Shown here piece after piece: positions 50,801 through 59,827 of a stretch of DNA of 64,000 nucleotides; within the stretch, counting starts at the first letter, position 1, and each line of letters begins with the position of its first letter. The notes beneath the pieces are model-generated. The model made no database searches. It had not been told where the DNA came from and was given only the letters and a program-made list of their open reading frames with translations. Origin of the DNA: CAZMZW01 sp964571135 (GTDB lineage: Bacteria > Chloroflexota > Anaerolineae > Anaerolineales > Anaerolineaceae). Made by a program: the position numbers and the translations under genes. The DNA lies in assembly GCA_964571135.1 (NCBI GenBank), contig CAZMZW010000002.1:248001-312000 (forward strand), read 5' to 3'.

Positions 50801-51820
50801 ATGGAAAAAATAAAAACGCTGATCAAGCAACCCCTCGCCCTTGGAGGAATTGGGTTACTAATCGGTATGATTTTTGGCCTTGTGGTTTTAGGGTGGGGAG
50901 TCTGGCCTTTGGAATGGGTAAATGGATCGCCTGTAAATTTAAGCTCTGACTATCAACATCAATATCTGTGTATGTTGATTGATTCTTATGTCCGTAACCA
51001 GGATCTAAACCTGATGCGGGTGCGCTGGAGCAGTCTGGGCAATGGTAATACCGAATTACTAAAATCATTAACGTCTTCAGAATGCAGGTTTACATCAAAT
51101 ACCGAAATTGATAGTTTTAAATCAGCAATGAATGTTGCTGCAGTACCCACTACAATTCAAACACCAAATGTAACAACTCCTGCTACTTCAGCTAACAATA
51201 TTTCATTTTTACCTGTATTACTTTTCTGTCTTCTTACCCTTTCAGCGGGTGGTGCTCTTTTGTACCTGTTGAATAAGAAATCGAAACTAAATTCGAGATC
51301 AGAAAAGAAAGTTGACCAAAAGACTCCTGCTTCAGAAGATTATTTCAATTCGCCAAATAAGCCTGACCCAAATGAAAGTTTGAAAGAAAAACCAATGGCG
51401 CAATTTATGGCCAGTTACCGCATCGGCCAGGATTTATATGACGAATCTTTCAGTATTGATTCTTCTTCTGGTGAATTTCTTGGAGAATGTGGTCTGGGTA
51501 TTGCTGATTCAATCGGAGTTGGTGACCCTAAAAAAGTAACTGCTTTGGAAATGTGGCTTTTTGATAAAAATGATATTCAGACTGCTACAAATGTTTTAAT
51601 GAGTGAACATGCGTTTAAAGATGACGCCATCCGGCAGAGATTGGTTGCCAAGGGTGAACCAGTATTGATTAAACCCGGACAGCATTTTATTATGGAGACT
51701 TCTTCACTTCAATTAGAAGCTACTGTGGTCAATTTGGTCTATGGTCGTGGACCACTCCCGGAAAATAGTTTCTTCTCTCAATTAACCTTGGAAATTTCAG
51801 TATTCCTAAAAGTCCATTAA
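50801..51820 (+). CDS. two-pass membrane protein with extracytoplasmic and cytoplasmic parts, unknown
   Basis: The 339-residue protein has an N-terminal membrane helix (about 14-36, GIGLLIGMIFGLVVLGWGVW), an extracytoplasmic section (about 37-137) with a Ser/Thr/Pro-rich end, and a second membrane helix (about 138-160). A basic and polar linker follows, then a cytosolic domain (about 205-339) rich in beta strands (YRIGQDLYDESFSIDSSSG, ALEMWLFDKNDIQTATNVLM). I do not recognise the family. The ribosome site is GAAGGAG 8 nt before the ATG. It is monocistronic, with a terminator between it and the convergent greA. Confidence 0.75.
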   Translation: MEKIKTLIKQPLALGGIGLLIGMIFGLVVLGWGVWPLEWVNGSPVNLSSDYQHQYLCMLIDSYVRNQDLNLMRVRWSSLGNGNTELLKSLTSSECRFTSNTEIDSFKSAMNVAAVPTTIQTPNVTTPATSANNISFLPVLLFCLLTLSAGGALLYLLNKKSKLNSRSEKKVDQKTPASEDYFNSPNKPDPNESLKEKPMAQFMASYRIGQDLYDESFSIDSSSGEFLGECGLGIADSIGVGDPKKVTALEMWLFDKNDIQTATNVLMSEHAFKDDAIRQRLVAKGEPVLIKPGQHFIMETSSLQLEATVVNLVYGRGPLPENSFFSQLTLEISVFLKVH

Positions 51821-51842
51821 TTTCGATCAATATTGGTTAAAA

Positions 51843-51872
51843 AATACAGCCCATTTTATTGATGGGCTGTAT
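51843..51872 (-). terminator. terminator between the membrane protein gene and greA
   Basis: AATACAGCCCAT pairs with ATGGGCTGTATT. The T run follows on the minus strand, so it mainly serves greA, though the hairpin can act in both directions. Confidence 0.75.
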
Positions 51873-51900
51873 TCATAAGTAAGTGGATTCAAAAGGGACA

Positions 51901-52368
51901 TTACTCAATATTAATAATCTTTAATTTTATAGTACCCTGGGGAGTCTCAATCTGAACGGTCTCTCCTTTATGATGATTCATTAATGATTGCCCTATCGGT
52001 GATTCAAAGGATATCCTACCCTTTATTGGATTTGCTTCTTGAGGACCAACAAGATTGTAAATTTCCGGTATTTCCCCTGCTTCTTGAACAGTAATGGATG
52101 AGCCAATTTCAACAATATCCCCACTTTTTTTTAAATCATCAATGATGATTACACTTTTCAGCATCATTTCAAGTTCAAGAATTCGTCCTTCCATAAATGC
52201 TTGCTCTTCTTTAGCGGAAGTGTAATCAGCATTTTCAGAAAGATCCCCCTGTTGGATAGCTGCTCTCAACCGTATGGATAACTGCTCGCGTGCTGGACCT
52301 TTCAGATTTTCCAGTTCTTCGCGAAAGTGTTTGGCACCTTCAGCGGTTAAATAGGTTTTGTCAGTCAT
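51901..52368 (-). CDS. greA: transcription elongation factor GreA
   Basis: GreA rescues backtracked RNA polymerase by stimulating transcript cleavage. The 155-residue protein has an N-terminal coiled coil with LTAEGAKHFREELENLK, the tip QGDLSENADYTSAKEEQAF (acidic catalytic residues Asp-Glu) and the C-terminal FKBP-like domain ending KGETVQIETPQGTIKLKI. ATG 52368 is preferred; a TTG at 52386 adds six residues and lies closer to the IPK stop. It is likely transcribed with the isoprenoid genes upstream. Confidence 0.95.
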   Translation of the reverse strand: MTDKTYLTAEGAKHFREELENLKGPAREQLSIRLRAAIQQGDLSENADYTSAKEEQAFMEGRILELEMMLKSVIIIDDLKKSGDIVEIGSSITVQEAGEIPEIYNLVGPQEANPIKGRISFESPIGQSLMNHHKGETVQIETPQGTIKLKIINIE

Positions 52369-52427
52369 AATGAACTCAATTTCCAAGTGGGAATTTTACT
52401 TCATTTCAATTAATAAAGAATATTAAA

Positions 52428-53222
52428 TCAGGATTGTCTGATCCTCGTACCAAGGTCTGCACCATTTAACGATTTGAGGACATTTCCAGGTGTTATTCCT
52501 GAAAAAATATTTATTTCGAGATCTGGAAGAAGATAGGATAGATTAAGCATGGATTTTACTTTTTCCACCATTCCCCCTGTCACATCAACGGAATTGGAAC
52601 CACCTAATTTCCTTAGGATATCTGGTTCTATGTCTTGAGTTATCAGATCAATAAAATGTTGGTTTGCGGGAAAATCCTGCCATACACCTTCTTCGATTCC
52701 AGCTATAAGGATCTTTTCTGGCTTTAATGAAAGAGCAAGGTGTTCAAATAGCTCTTCAGTTGAAAATATTGTTCCACCAATCGTTAGGTCAAAGATTACA
52801 TCACCATAGATAAGCGGGATTAAATCAGCCTCCAATGCCTTTTTAATCGGGGTCAAATCCCATATCTTAATGGTTTTGTTTTCCGCAATAATCATTGATG
52901 AAGGAGGAAAAGAGATCACCGGAATATCTTGAGAAGTTAAAACATCAACAATTATCTTGTTTAAACTATGAGCTTCCTTCCAAACATACTCAAATCCCTT
53001 CCATCCTTCGGGATTGTATACACCATCCCGGGTCCCGAATTTTTTTGCTGGAAAATGGCCAAAAGAACCTGAACCATGCCCAAGTAAGAGTTTGAGATTC
53101 CGGTTCTCTTTTCTGGCTGAAGTAATTTCAGCTGCAAGCCGATGGATCACATTTAGACGCGCAGTATGTGGCTGGTTTTTATCGGTGATCAATGAGCCGC
53201 CAAGTTTTAAGAAATATAGCAT
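52428..53222 (-). CDS. isopentenyl phosphate kinase
   Basis: IPK phosphorylates isopentenyl phosphate to isopentenyl diphosphate, the last step of the alternative mevalonate pathway found in archaea and Chloroflexota. The 264-residue amino-acid-kinase fold shows LYFLKLGGSLITDKNQPHTA (about 2-21), LLLGHGSGSFGHFPAKKFGTR (about 45-65, catalytic His in SFGH), ADLIPLIYGDVIFD and DVTGGMVEKVKSML (nucleotide-binding Lys). It sits directly downstream of mevalonate kinase (2 nt), supporting this pathway. The complementary phosphomevalonate decarboxylase is not in the window. Confidence 0.92.
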   Translation of the reverse strand: MLYFLKLGGSLITDKNQPHTARLNVIHRLAAEITSARKENRNLKLLLGHGSGSFGHFPAKKFGTRDGVYNPEGWKGFEYVWKEAHSLNKIIVDVLTSQDIPVISFPPSSMIIAENKTIKIWDLTPIKKALEADLIPLIYGDVIFDLTIGGTIFSTEELFEHLALSLKPEKILIAGIEEGVWQDFPANQHFIDLITQDIEPDILRKLGGSNSVDVTGGMVEKVKSMLNLSYLLPDLEINIFSGITPGNVLKSLNGADLGTRIRQS

Positions 53223-53224
53223 GT

Positions 53225-54175
53225 TTATTTTGATGGTTGAATTTGGGTGAAATAAGTATGAGTTGCCCCTGCAGTTTTTAAAGCGCTCTGAACATGTATT
53301 TTATCTTCTTCTTTGATCAGAGCGATCATATTGCCACCGCGACCGCTACCGCATAATTTTGCACCCAGGGCACCTGCTTCTAATGCAGCATCGGTCAATT
53401 TATCTAATTCATCACAGGAAACGTCAATTTGTTTTAGTAAAACATGATTTTCATTCATCAACTCGCCAATTTTATAAGTATTTCCTGATTCAATGGCAGC
53501 ATTTGCCGATATTGAGATTTCTCCTATCTCATCAAATATTTTTTCATATTTTTCCATGTTAGTTGTCCATTTTTCTCGCACGGCAGAGACAACTTCTTTG
53601 GTAAGGCTCTGAATTCCTGTATTCCCGAGAATAAAAAATAGAGGAGATTTGACCTTGAGAATTTTTATCGGATTTTGTTTTATAAAAAAAACCGGTTTTT
53701 CATAGGCTACTACAGTATTGTCAATCCCTGAAGGGTTACCATGGTGAAATTTTTCAACCTGAAAAGCAAGGTCACTGATTATCTGGTCGTCAGGTTGCTG
53801 TCCGAGAAAAAGTGCCAAGGCACGGATGAGAGCTACTGATGTGGAAGCACTGGAACCCAGACCCGATGCGATTGGTATAGTAGAAGTGATCATGATTTCA
53901 CAGGCAGGAAAATGATCGAGATGAAAATAATCAGTGACTAACTTGATTGCCATTCGAAAGGGATGATCATTTTTTATTTCATCAAAATGTCTTGTAAAAT
54001 TAATATCTGGTGCTTTAATTAGCAAATCCCCAGGTTTACTTTTTGGATTGGCGAGAATATTTACTTTTGTGCGAAGGTTGCTGATTGGAACAGCAATTGC
54101 CGGTCGTTGATAAACTACTGCATGTTCTCCAAAGAGAATTGTTTTAGCTGGAGCTGAAACAGATAAAGCAGGCAT
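53225..54175 (-). CDS. mvk: mevalonate kinase
   Basis: Phosphorylates mevalonate in the mevalonate pathway to isoprenoids. The 316-residue GHMP kinase has SAPAKTILFGEHAVVYQRPA (about 6-25), the ATP loop PIASGLGSSASTSVALIRAL (about 100-119) and GNPSGIDNTVV with the catalytic Asp. The C-terminal GAKLCGSGRGGN motif is also present. ATG 54175 is chosen over TTG 54187, because GHMP family members begin with the SAPAK strand a few residues in and nothing SD-like favours the TTG. Operon position: between UbiA and IPK. Confidence 0.93.
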   Translation of the reverse strand: MPALSVSAPAKTILFGEHAVVYQRPAIAVPISNLRTKVNILANPKSKPGDLLIKAPDINFTRHFDEIKNDHPFRMAIKLVTDYFHLDHFPACEIMITSTIPIASGLGSSASTSVALIRALALFLGQQPDDQIISDLAFQVEKFHHGNPSGIDNTVVAYEKPVFFIKQNPIKILKVKSPLFFILGNTGIQSLTKEVVSAVREKWTTNMEKYEKIFDEIGEISISANAAIESGNTYKIGELMNENHVLLKQIDVSCDELDKLTDAALEAGALGAKLCGSGRGGNMIALIKEEDKIHVQSALKTAGATHTYFTQIQPSK

Positions 54176-54179
54176 GCAA

Positions 54180-55070
54180 TTAGCCAAATAATCGCATTAG
54201 ACTATTGGAATAAAAAATTATCAAAATGAGAATTCCAAAGAGTAATAATGTGATTTGTAAAGGACGGTCTTTCAATAAGATTTCCTCAGGTGCTCCTCCG
54301 GCATGCTCAACTTGGATTAAATATAGATAACGGAAAATACCGTAAAGGGCAAACGGGATAGTCAGCATCATGCTGTGATCTGCAGGCAAATTAGGTGCTG
54401 AGAAAGTGTATAAGCTGTAAGCAATAATGGTTGTGCTGGAAACTATCGTAATTATCTGATCCAAGAATGGAAGAGTATAACCATCCAGAACTCGACGATG
54501 ATGGGCTGCATTAGTATTTAGCGTAGAAATTTCAGAGCGGCGTTTTCCAAAACCAAGATATAGAGCTAAAAGGGTTGTTACAACATATAACCAGGGAGAA
54601 AATCTCTCTACGTTAATAAGGGATACGCCGGAAGCAACGCGCAGGACAAATCCGGAAGCAATAATCATCACATCTAAAATAACAACATGTTTCAACCATT
54701 TAGAATAAGCAAGATTACTGAGAAAATAGATGGTTACAAGTATTCCAAAGACAGGAGAAAGCCAAAGCCCTAGGATTATTGAAAAGGCCGTGAAAATCAG
54801 GGCGAATAATATGGCGATTGAAAAAGGTAATTTCCCCGAGGCGATTGGACGAAAACGTTTGGTGGGATGATATTTATCGGATTCGTAATCCATAATATCA
54901 TTGAAAAGATAGACAGCGCTTGAGATAAAACAGAAAATGATGAATCCGGCGAGAGCACGCAAGTCCGAATTCAATCTAAATAATTGGCGGTCAAATATTA
55001 ATGCAGCAAATACTGCAACATTCTTTGTCCATTGTTTTGGACGCATGCTAATTAATAATGAAGTCAACAT
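54180..55070 (-). CDS. UbiA-family prenyltransferase (decaprenyl-phosphate phosphoribosyltransferase-like)
   Basis: This 296-residue polytopic membrane enzyme has about eight or nine helices. The Asp-rich motif NDIMDYESDKYHPTKRFRPI (about 55-75) and the second motif (VLRVASGVSL, then GFGKRRSEI near 175-183) resemble UbiA-like proteins such as decaprenyl-phosphate phosphoribosyltransferase, which moves phosphoribose from PRPP to a polyprenyl phosphate. It heads a minus-strand operon with mevalonate kinase and IPK, so polyprenyl synthesis and use are linked. The exact substrate is inferred. Confidence 0.88.
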   Translation of the reverse strand: MLTSLLISMRPKQWTKNVAVFAALIFDRQLFRLNSDLRALAGFIIFCFISSAVYLFNDIMDYESDKYHPTKRFRPIASGKLPFSIAILFALIFTAFSIILGLWLSPVFGILVTIYFLSNLAYSKWLKHVVILDVMIIASGFVLRVASGVSLINVERFSPWLYVVTTLLALYLGFGKRRSEISTLNTNAAHHRRVLDGYTLPFLDQIITIVSSTTIIAYSLYTFSAPNLPADHSMMLTIPFALYGIFRYLYLIQVEHAGGAPEEILLKDRPLQITLLLFGILILIIFYSNSLMRLFG

Positions 55071-55115
55071 ATTTAAATATTATCATAATATCAATACGAA
55101 AGTTTGATTTGGTTG

Positions 55116-55121
55116 TAAAAT
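55116..55121 (+). promoter_or_regulatory. TAAAAT -10-like box 6 nt before ATG of tlyA (possible leaderless start)
   Basis: TTGTAAAATT at 55113-55122 ends 6 nt before the ATG at 55128, with no Shine-Dalgarno. Confidence 0.4.
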
Positions 55122-55127
55122 TTTCAG

Positions 55128-55928
55128 ATGAGGAAAACTCGTCTTGATTTATTGCTAACGGCAAAGGGGATGGTTGAAAGTCGCAACTTAGCTCAGAGAA
55201 TCATCATGGCCGGAGAAGTAAGGGTAAATGGTGAAATCGTAGATAAGCCATCCGCGCAGGTTTTGGAAAGTGATTTAATCGTAATAAAATCGCAGCCTCT
55301 TTTCGTTTCACGAGGGGGAATCAAAATCGAGGCAGGCCTTATAGCCTTTGGCCTTACCCAACTAAACGGAAGAGTGTGTGCAGATGTTGGGGCATCAACC
55401 GGAGGCTTTACAGATTGTCTATTACAACATGGGGCGAAAAAAATTTATTCTATTGATGTGGGTACTGGTTTATTGCATTGGAAGCTGCGGAATGATCCAC
55501 GTGTGGTTGTTATGGAAAAAACCAATGCAAGGTACTTAACGGAATTACCCGAAAAAATTGAATTGGCAACAATTGATGCTTCTTTTATCTCGCTAAAAAC
55601 CCTATTGCCTGTTGTAAAGAATTGGTTAATGATGAATGGTGTGATTATTGCCCTGGTCAAACCTCAATTTGAAGCTGGTCGAGAATTATCTGCCCGAGGA
55701 AAAGGCGTTATCCGTGACCCGCAAATTCATTTAGATGTTTTAAAGGAAATAGCCATTTTTTCCAAAAACTGTTCTTTTGAAGTAAAAGGAATTATTCCTT
55801 CTCCAATTATTGGGCCAAAGGGAAACCGGGAATTTTTACTTTATTTAAGTTATCCCCAATCTTCAAATGAAAATGAAGAAAGGTTGCTTGAAAGAGTGAT
55901 TAAAAATAATGATCAATTGACCCTGTAG
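55128..55928 (+). CDS. tlyA: TlyA family rRNA (cytidine-2'-O)-methyltransferase
   Basis: TlyA-type enzymes 2'-O-methylate cytidines in 16S and 23S rRNA; they were once annotated as haemolysins. The 266-residue protein has an S4 RNA-binding domain (about 3-63, RKTRLDLLLTAKGMVESRNL) and a FtsJ-like Rossmann methyltransferase (about 80-245) with SAM loop CADVGASTGGFTDCLLQHGA (about 85-104), TIDASFISLKTLLP and IALVKPQFEAGREL, which carries the catalytic Lys. Divergent from ubiA and 48 nt before lepA. Confidence 0.93.
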   Translation: MRKTRLDLLLTAKGMVESRNLAQRIIMAGEVRVNGEIVDKPSAQVLESDLIVIKSQPLFVSRGGIKIEAGLIAFGLTQLNGRVCADVGASTGGFTDCLLQHGAKKIYSIDVGTGLLHWKLRNDPRVVVMEKTNARYLTELPEKIELATIDASFISLKTLLPVVKNWLMMNGVIIALVKPQFEAGRELSARGKGVIRDPQIHLDVLKEIAIFSKNCSFEVKGIIPSPIIGPKGNREFLLYLSYPQSSNENEERLLERVIKNNDQLTL

Positions 55929-55959
55929 ATAAAAAATATTTTGAAAAATAAAAATAGAT

Positions 55960-55965
55960 TATACT
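55960..55965 (+). promoter_or_regulatory. TATACT -10-like box upstream of lepA
   Basis: GATTATACTAAT at 55957-55968 ends 11 nt before the ATG, giving a leader of only a few bases. Confidence 0.4.
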
Positions 55966-55976
55966 AATTTCCTCTT

Positions 55977-57776
55977 ATGCAGACAAACCATATCCGTAAT
56001 TTTTGCATTATTGCTCACGTGGATCATGGTAAATCCACCTTAGCAGACCGAATGCTTCAGCATACCGGCACCATCTCTGACCGGGACATGAAGGATCAGG
56101 TTCTGGATACTATGGATCTTGAGCGTGAGAAGGGTGTGACTATTAAAGCATCAGCAGTACGCATGCTTTACCAGTTAGAAAATGAATCCTACGAGCTAAA
56201 TTTAATTGATACACCAGGACATGTTGATTTTAACTATGAAGTAAGCCGTGCATTGGAAGCCTGTGAGGGCGCAATTTTAATTGTGGATGCCACGCAGGGA
56301 ATTGAAGCACAAACGTTAGCCAATCTTTACCTTGCGCTTGAAGGTGATCTGGTGATCGTACCAGTCATCAATAAAATTGACCTGCCTTCCGCAAATCCTG
56401 ATGGAGCTGCTCAAGACCTGGGAAACCTTTTAGGAATCGATCCCAATTCTATCATTAGGATCTCTGCTAAAGAGGGTACGAATGTAGACCAAGTTTTAGA
56501 AGCAATTGTCAAACGAATTCCTCCTCCAAAGGATGGTTACCATAAACCTTTGCAAGCATTGGTTTTTGATTCCCATTACGATGCATATAAAGGTGTTATT
56601 GCTTATGTAAGGATTTTTAATGGACAGGTAAGTGGAACGGATAACCTGTTAATCATGTCCAATAAGGTTGAGTTGAAGCCTGTGGAGTTGGGGATTTTTT
56701 CCCCACAGATGAAGCCCATGCAAAGGTTAGAGGCTGGAGATGTGGGTTATATTGCTACTGGATTAAAAACGGTTAAAGAATGTCGGGTTGGCGACACCAT
56801 CACTAATGCACGTCATCCAGCTGAACAGCCGTTGACCGGATATAAGCATCCCAAACCGATGGTTTTTGCTGGTATCTATCCTGTTGAAGGCGAAGATTAC
56901 AACAATCTCAAAGAAGCCTTGGAGAAATTACAGTTAAATGATGCTGCCCTGGTTTATGATCCCGAAACTTCCCAGGCGTTGAATTTTGGGTTCCGTTGCG
57001 GTTTTTTAGGATTATTTCATATGGAAATTGTTCAAGAGAGGTTAGAACGGGAATATGATTTGGATATTGTTATCACTGCACCTTCAGTTGAATACAAGAT
57101 TATTAACCGGGATGGTTCGGAATTATTAATTGATTCACCTGTTCAATTACCAGATGAAGCCAGTATAGAAGAAATTCATGAACCTTGGATGAAGGTGATG
57201 ATCTTCAGCCCAACCGAGTATTATGGAACGATTATGGAATTAGTCATAAAGCGAAAGGGGATTTTTGTTGAACAAGAATATCCTGCGCCAAATCGGGTAC
57301 AACTGACTTTTTTCATTCCACTCTCTGAAATTATTGTAGATTTCTTTGATGAACTAAAATCCAGAACAAAAGGTTACGCCTCTATGGATTATCAATTTGA
57401 TGGCTACCGTGCTGGAAACCTTGTAAAACTGGAAGTACTGATCGAAGGAGCGTCTGTGGATGCATTAGCCACGATCGTTCACAAAGATGAGGCATACCAT
57501 AAAGGTCAAAAGTTAGTAACAAAGTTAAGAAAAGTGATTCCACGACAACTATTTGATGTAGCCATTCAGGCATGCTCAGATGGAAAAGTAATTTCACGTG
57601 CGAATGTAAAAGCACTACGCAAGGATGTATTGGCCAAATGTTATGGCGGAGATATCACTCGTAAAAAGAAATTACTGGAAAAACAAAAAAAGGGGAAAAA
57701 GCGCATGAAAAGGATAGGGAATGTGGAAATCCCTCAGGAAGCCTTCATGGCAATTCTTCGCCTTGAGGATGAATGA
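55977..57776 (+). CDS. lepA: elongation factor 4 (LepA)
   Basis: LepA is a ribosomal GTPase linked to translation initiation and back-translocation. The 599-residue protein has G1 IIAHVDHGKSTLADRML (about 10-26), switch-I region KGVTIKASAVRM, G3 DTPGHVDFNYEV, and G4 INKIDLPSANPD. The EF-G-like domains II, III and V follow, and the LepA-specific C-terminal domain has YHKGQKLVTKLRKVIPRQ and the tail KRIGNVEIPQEAFMAIL. Full length. It overlaps the next gene by 4 nt (ATGA), indicating coupling. Confidence 0.97.
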   Translation: MQTNHIRNFCIIAHVDHGKSTLADRMLQHTGTISDRDMKDQVLDTMDLEREKGVTIKASAVRMLYQLENESYELNLIDTPGHVDFNYEVSRALEACEGAILIVDATQGIEAQTLANLYLALEGDLVIVPVINKIDLPSANPDGAAQDLGNLLGIDPNSIIRISAKEGTNVDQVLEAIVKRIPPPKDGYHKPLQALVFDSHYDAYKGVIAYVRIFNGQVSGTDNLLIMSNKVELKPVELGIFSPQMKPMQRLEAGDVGYIATGLKTVKECRVGDTITNARHPAEQPLTGYKHPKPMVFAGIYPVEGEDYNNLKEALEKLQLNDAALVYDPETSQALNFGFRCGFLGLFHMEIVQERLEREYDLDIVITAPSVEYKIINRDGSELLIDSPVQLPDEASIEEIHEPWMKVMIFSPTEYYGTIMELVIKRKGIFVEQEYPAPNRVQLTFFIPLSEIIVDFFDELKSRTKGYASMDYQFDGYRAGNLVKLEVLIEGASVDALATIVHKDEAYHKGQKLVTKLRKVIPRQLFDVAIQACSDGKVISRANVKALRKDVLAKCYGGDITRKKKLLEKQKKGKKRMKRIGNVEIPQEAFMAILRLEDE

Positions 57777-58777
57777 AAAAGCAACAAGCTAATCCCTGGA
57801 TCGGCATTATAAAATGGCTACCTGGAATAATAATCAGTGTATTGGTTATTTATTTTCTATTGCGCATCGTTAATGTAAATGATTTACGAAATGCGTTGAT
57901 CTCTTTAAAAATTGAAACCCTGATTTTGATTATTTTGCTAATTGTCCTATCTATCGCAGCGAGAGGTATGGCATGGCGGGTGATGATCGGCGAAAAGGCA
58001 AAATTTCAAGATTCATTCTTCGCAGTAAGCGTTGGTTATATGTTAAATAACATCATTCCGAGATCTGGCGAAATAGGTAAAGCAGTAGTAATGGGTGCTT
58101 CAACGGAATATGGAACTTTGCATGTGCTTTCTACAGTAGTTGTGGAACGGGCTCTGGATTTGGCAATTGCTGCTGGAATGTTATTATCCACACTCCCATT
58201 GGCACTTCAGATGGATTGGCTAAAACCGATTGCGATCATTTTATTACTGATAGTTCTTATTGGTTTAATTGTTCTTTTTGTCATGGCAAATAACCGCCAA
58301 ATTGTTCATCAATGGATTACAAAAAAGGGAGAAAAAAACACTTTTGTAAAGAAATATTTACTGCCTGGTTTGGATTCTCTATTAAATGGTTTTAGTATTT
58401 TAACAAAACCAGGGCAATTTTTCCTAAGTTTGTTTTGGATTGGGTTATGCTGGACATTCTGGGCATTTATGTATTATTTGGCGATCCGTACTTTCGTGCC
58501 GCAGGCTCCATTCTGGTGGGCAATATTTGCCCAATCAGTGCTTGCAATGGGAATTGCACTCCCCTCTGCACCCGGAGGGGTTGGCGTTTTTGAAGGGGCT
58601 ATGGTGGGTGCATTATCTGTTTTGGGTGTCAAGGATCAATCGAATTCTCTAGGCTTGGCTTTGGTTTTACACATGATTCAAATAGTCATCTCCTTCATCT
58701 TGGGAGGAATCGGACTGTTACGCCAAGGCTTGACCTTAAAGAAGTTAATTTCACAAGTTAGTATTAAACAGTCCTGA
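57773..58777 (+). CDS. lysylphosphatidylglycerol synthase transmembrane-like (UPF0104/AglD-type) protein
   Basis: This 334-residue membrane protein has about eight or nine helices and no aminoacyltransferase domain. It has the UPF0104/LPG synthase TM signature: NIIPRSGEIGKAVVMG (about 89-104) and PSAPGGVGVFEGAMVGAL (about 262-279). Members are thought to be lipid-carrier flippases; some act in glycan assembly. Its start overlaps lepA and it is followed 11 nt later by the sugar epimerase gene, so it may serve the envelope glycan run below. Confidence 0.88.
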   Translation: MKKQQANPWIGIIKWLPGIIISVLVIYFLLRIVNVNDLRNALISLKIETLILIILLIVLSIAARGMAWRVMIGEKAKFQDSFFAVSVGYMLNNIIPRSGEIGKAVVMGASTEYGTLHVLSTVVVERALDLAIAAGMLLSTLPLALQMDWLKPIAIILLLIVLIGLIVLFVMANNRQIVHQWITKKGEKNTFVKKYLLPGLDSLLNGFSILTKPGQFFLSLFWIGLCWTFWAFMYYLAIRTFVPQAPFWWAIFAQSVLAMGIALPSAPGGVGVFEGAMVGALSVLGVKDQSNSLGLALVLHMIQIVISFILGGIGLLRQGLTLKKLISQVSIKQS

Positions 58778-58788
58778 GGATCTAACGT

Positions 58789-59823
58789 ATGGAAAAAAAA
58801 TCCCTGATTACTGGTGGGGCAGGCTTTATTGGATCAAATTATGCTCACCGTCTAATTAAAAAAGGTGAAACAGTTGTTTTATTTGATAATCTTTCTCGTA
58901 AAGGCGCGAAAGATAATCTTGAATGGTTAAAAACAGAATTTGGAAAAGATGCATTCCAATTTATTGAAGGCGATATCCGAAATATTGAGGAAATTGAAGA
59001 AGCAGCAAAGACAGCAGAAATCATCATTCATTTAGCTGCACAGGTGGCTGTAACAACCTCAGTTGTAAATCCTCGCGAAGATTTTGAAATTAATGCATTG
59101 GGAACCTTTAATTTGTTGGAAGCGGCCAGAAAATCAGGGAGGCAGCCAGTTGTGATCTTTGCTTCCACAAATAAGGTTTATGGTGGATTGGAAGATCTAA
59201 GGGTTATTGAAGATGATACACGATACAAGTTGGCAGATTTTCCTAATGGCATTGATGAAAAACATATCCTCGATTTCCATTCCCCATACGGTTGCTCAAA
59301 AGGAAGCGGCGATCAATATGTTCGTGATTATGCAAGAATTTTCCAACTTCCAACGGTGGTTTTTCGACAAAGTTGTATTTATGGAACCCGTCAATTCGGA
59401 ATAGAAGACCAGGGATGGGTTGCCTGGTTTGTGATCGCAACTCAACTCGGAAAATGCATTTCTATTTACGGAGATGGGAAACAAGTCAGGGATCTCTTAT
59501 TCATTGATGATTTATTGAATGCATATGACCTGGCTATAGGGCAAATCGATCATGTTGCTGGAGAGGTTTTTAATATTGGTGGTGGGATAAAACACACCAT
59601 ATCCATTTGGAAAGAATTTAAACCAATTTTAGAGCAGATCCAAAACAAAGAGATATCGTATGAATGTTTTGATTGGCGGCCAGGAGACCAAAAAATATAT
59701 GTTTCTGATACCCAAAAAATGGAACGGATAACAGGTTGGTGTCCAAAAGTTGGTGTTATCGAAGGTGTCCGGATGCTAAATAATTGGGTGAAAGAAAATA
59801 TTCATTTGTTCAAATTAAATTAG
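58789..59823 (+). CDS. NAD-dependent nucleotide-sugar epimerase (CDP-paratose 2-epimerase-like)
   Basis: The 344-residue short-chain dehydrogenase begins LITGGAGFIGSNYAHRLIKKG (NAD-binding GxxGxxG). ASTNKVYGGLEDLRVIEDD contains the active-site Thr, and SPYGCSKGSGDQYVRDYARI (about 166-185) carries the catalytic YxxxK. FRQSCIYGTRQFGIEDQG near 197-214 is typical of CDP-paratose/tyvelose epimerases, though the sugar is not certain. It lies between the flippase-like gene (11 nt) and the GT4 gene (4 nt), an operon for glycan assembly. Confidence 0.88.
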   Translation: MEKKSLITGGAGFIGSNYAHRLIKKGETVVLFDNLSRKGAKDNLEWLKTEFGKDAFQFIEGDIRNIEEIEEAAKTAEIIIHLAAQVAVTTSVVNPREDFEINALGTFNLLEAARKSGRQPVVIFASTNKVYGGLEDLRVIEDDTRYKLADFPNGIDEKHILDFHSPYGCSKGSGDQYVRDYARIFQLPTVVFRQSCIYGTRQFGIEDQGWVAWFVIATQLGKCISIYGDGKQVRDLLFIDDLLNAYDLAIGQIDHVAGEVFNIGGGIKHTISIWKEFKPILEQIQNKEISYECFDWRPGDQKIYVSDTQKMERITGWCPKVGVIEGVRMLNNWVKENIHLFKLN

Positions 59824-59827
59824 AAAG

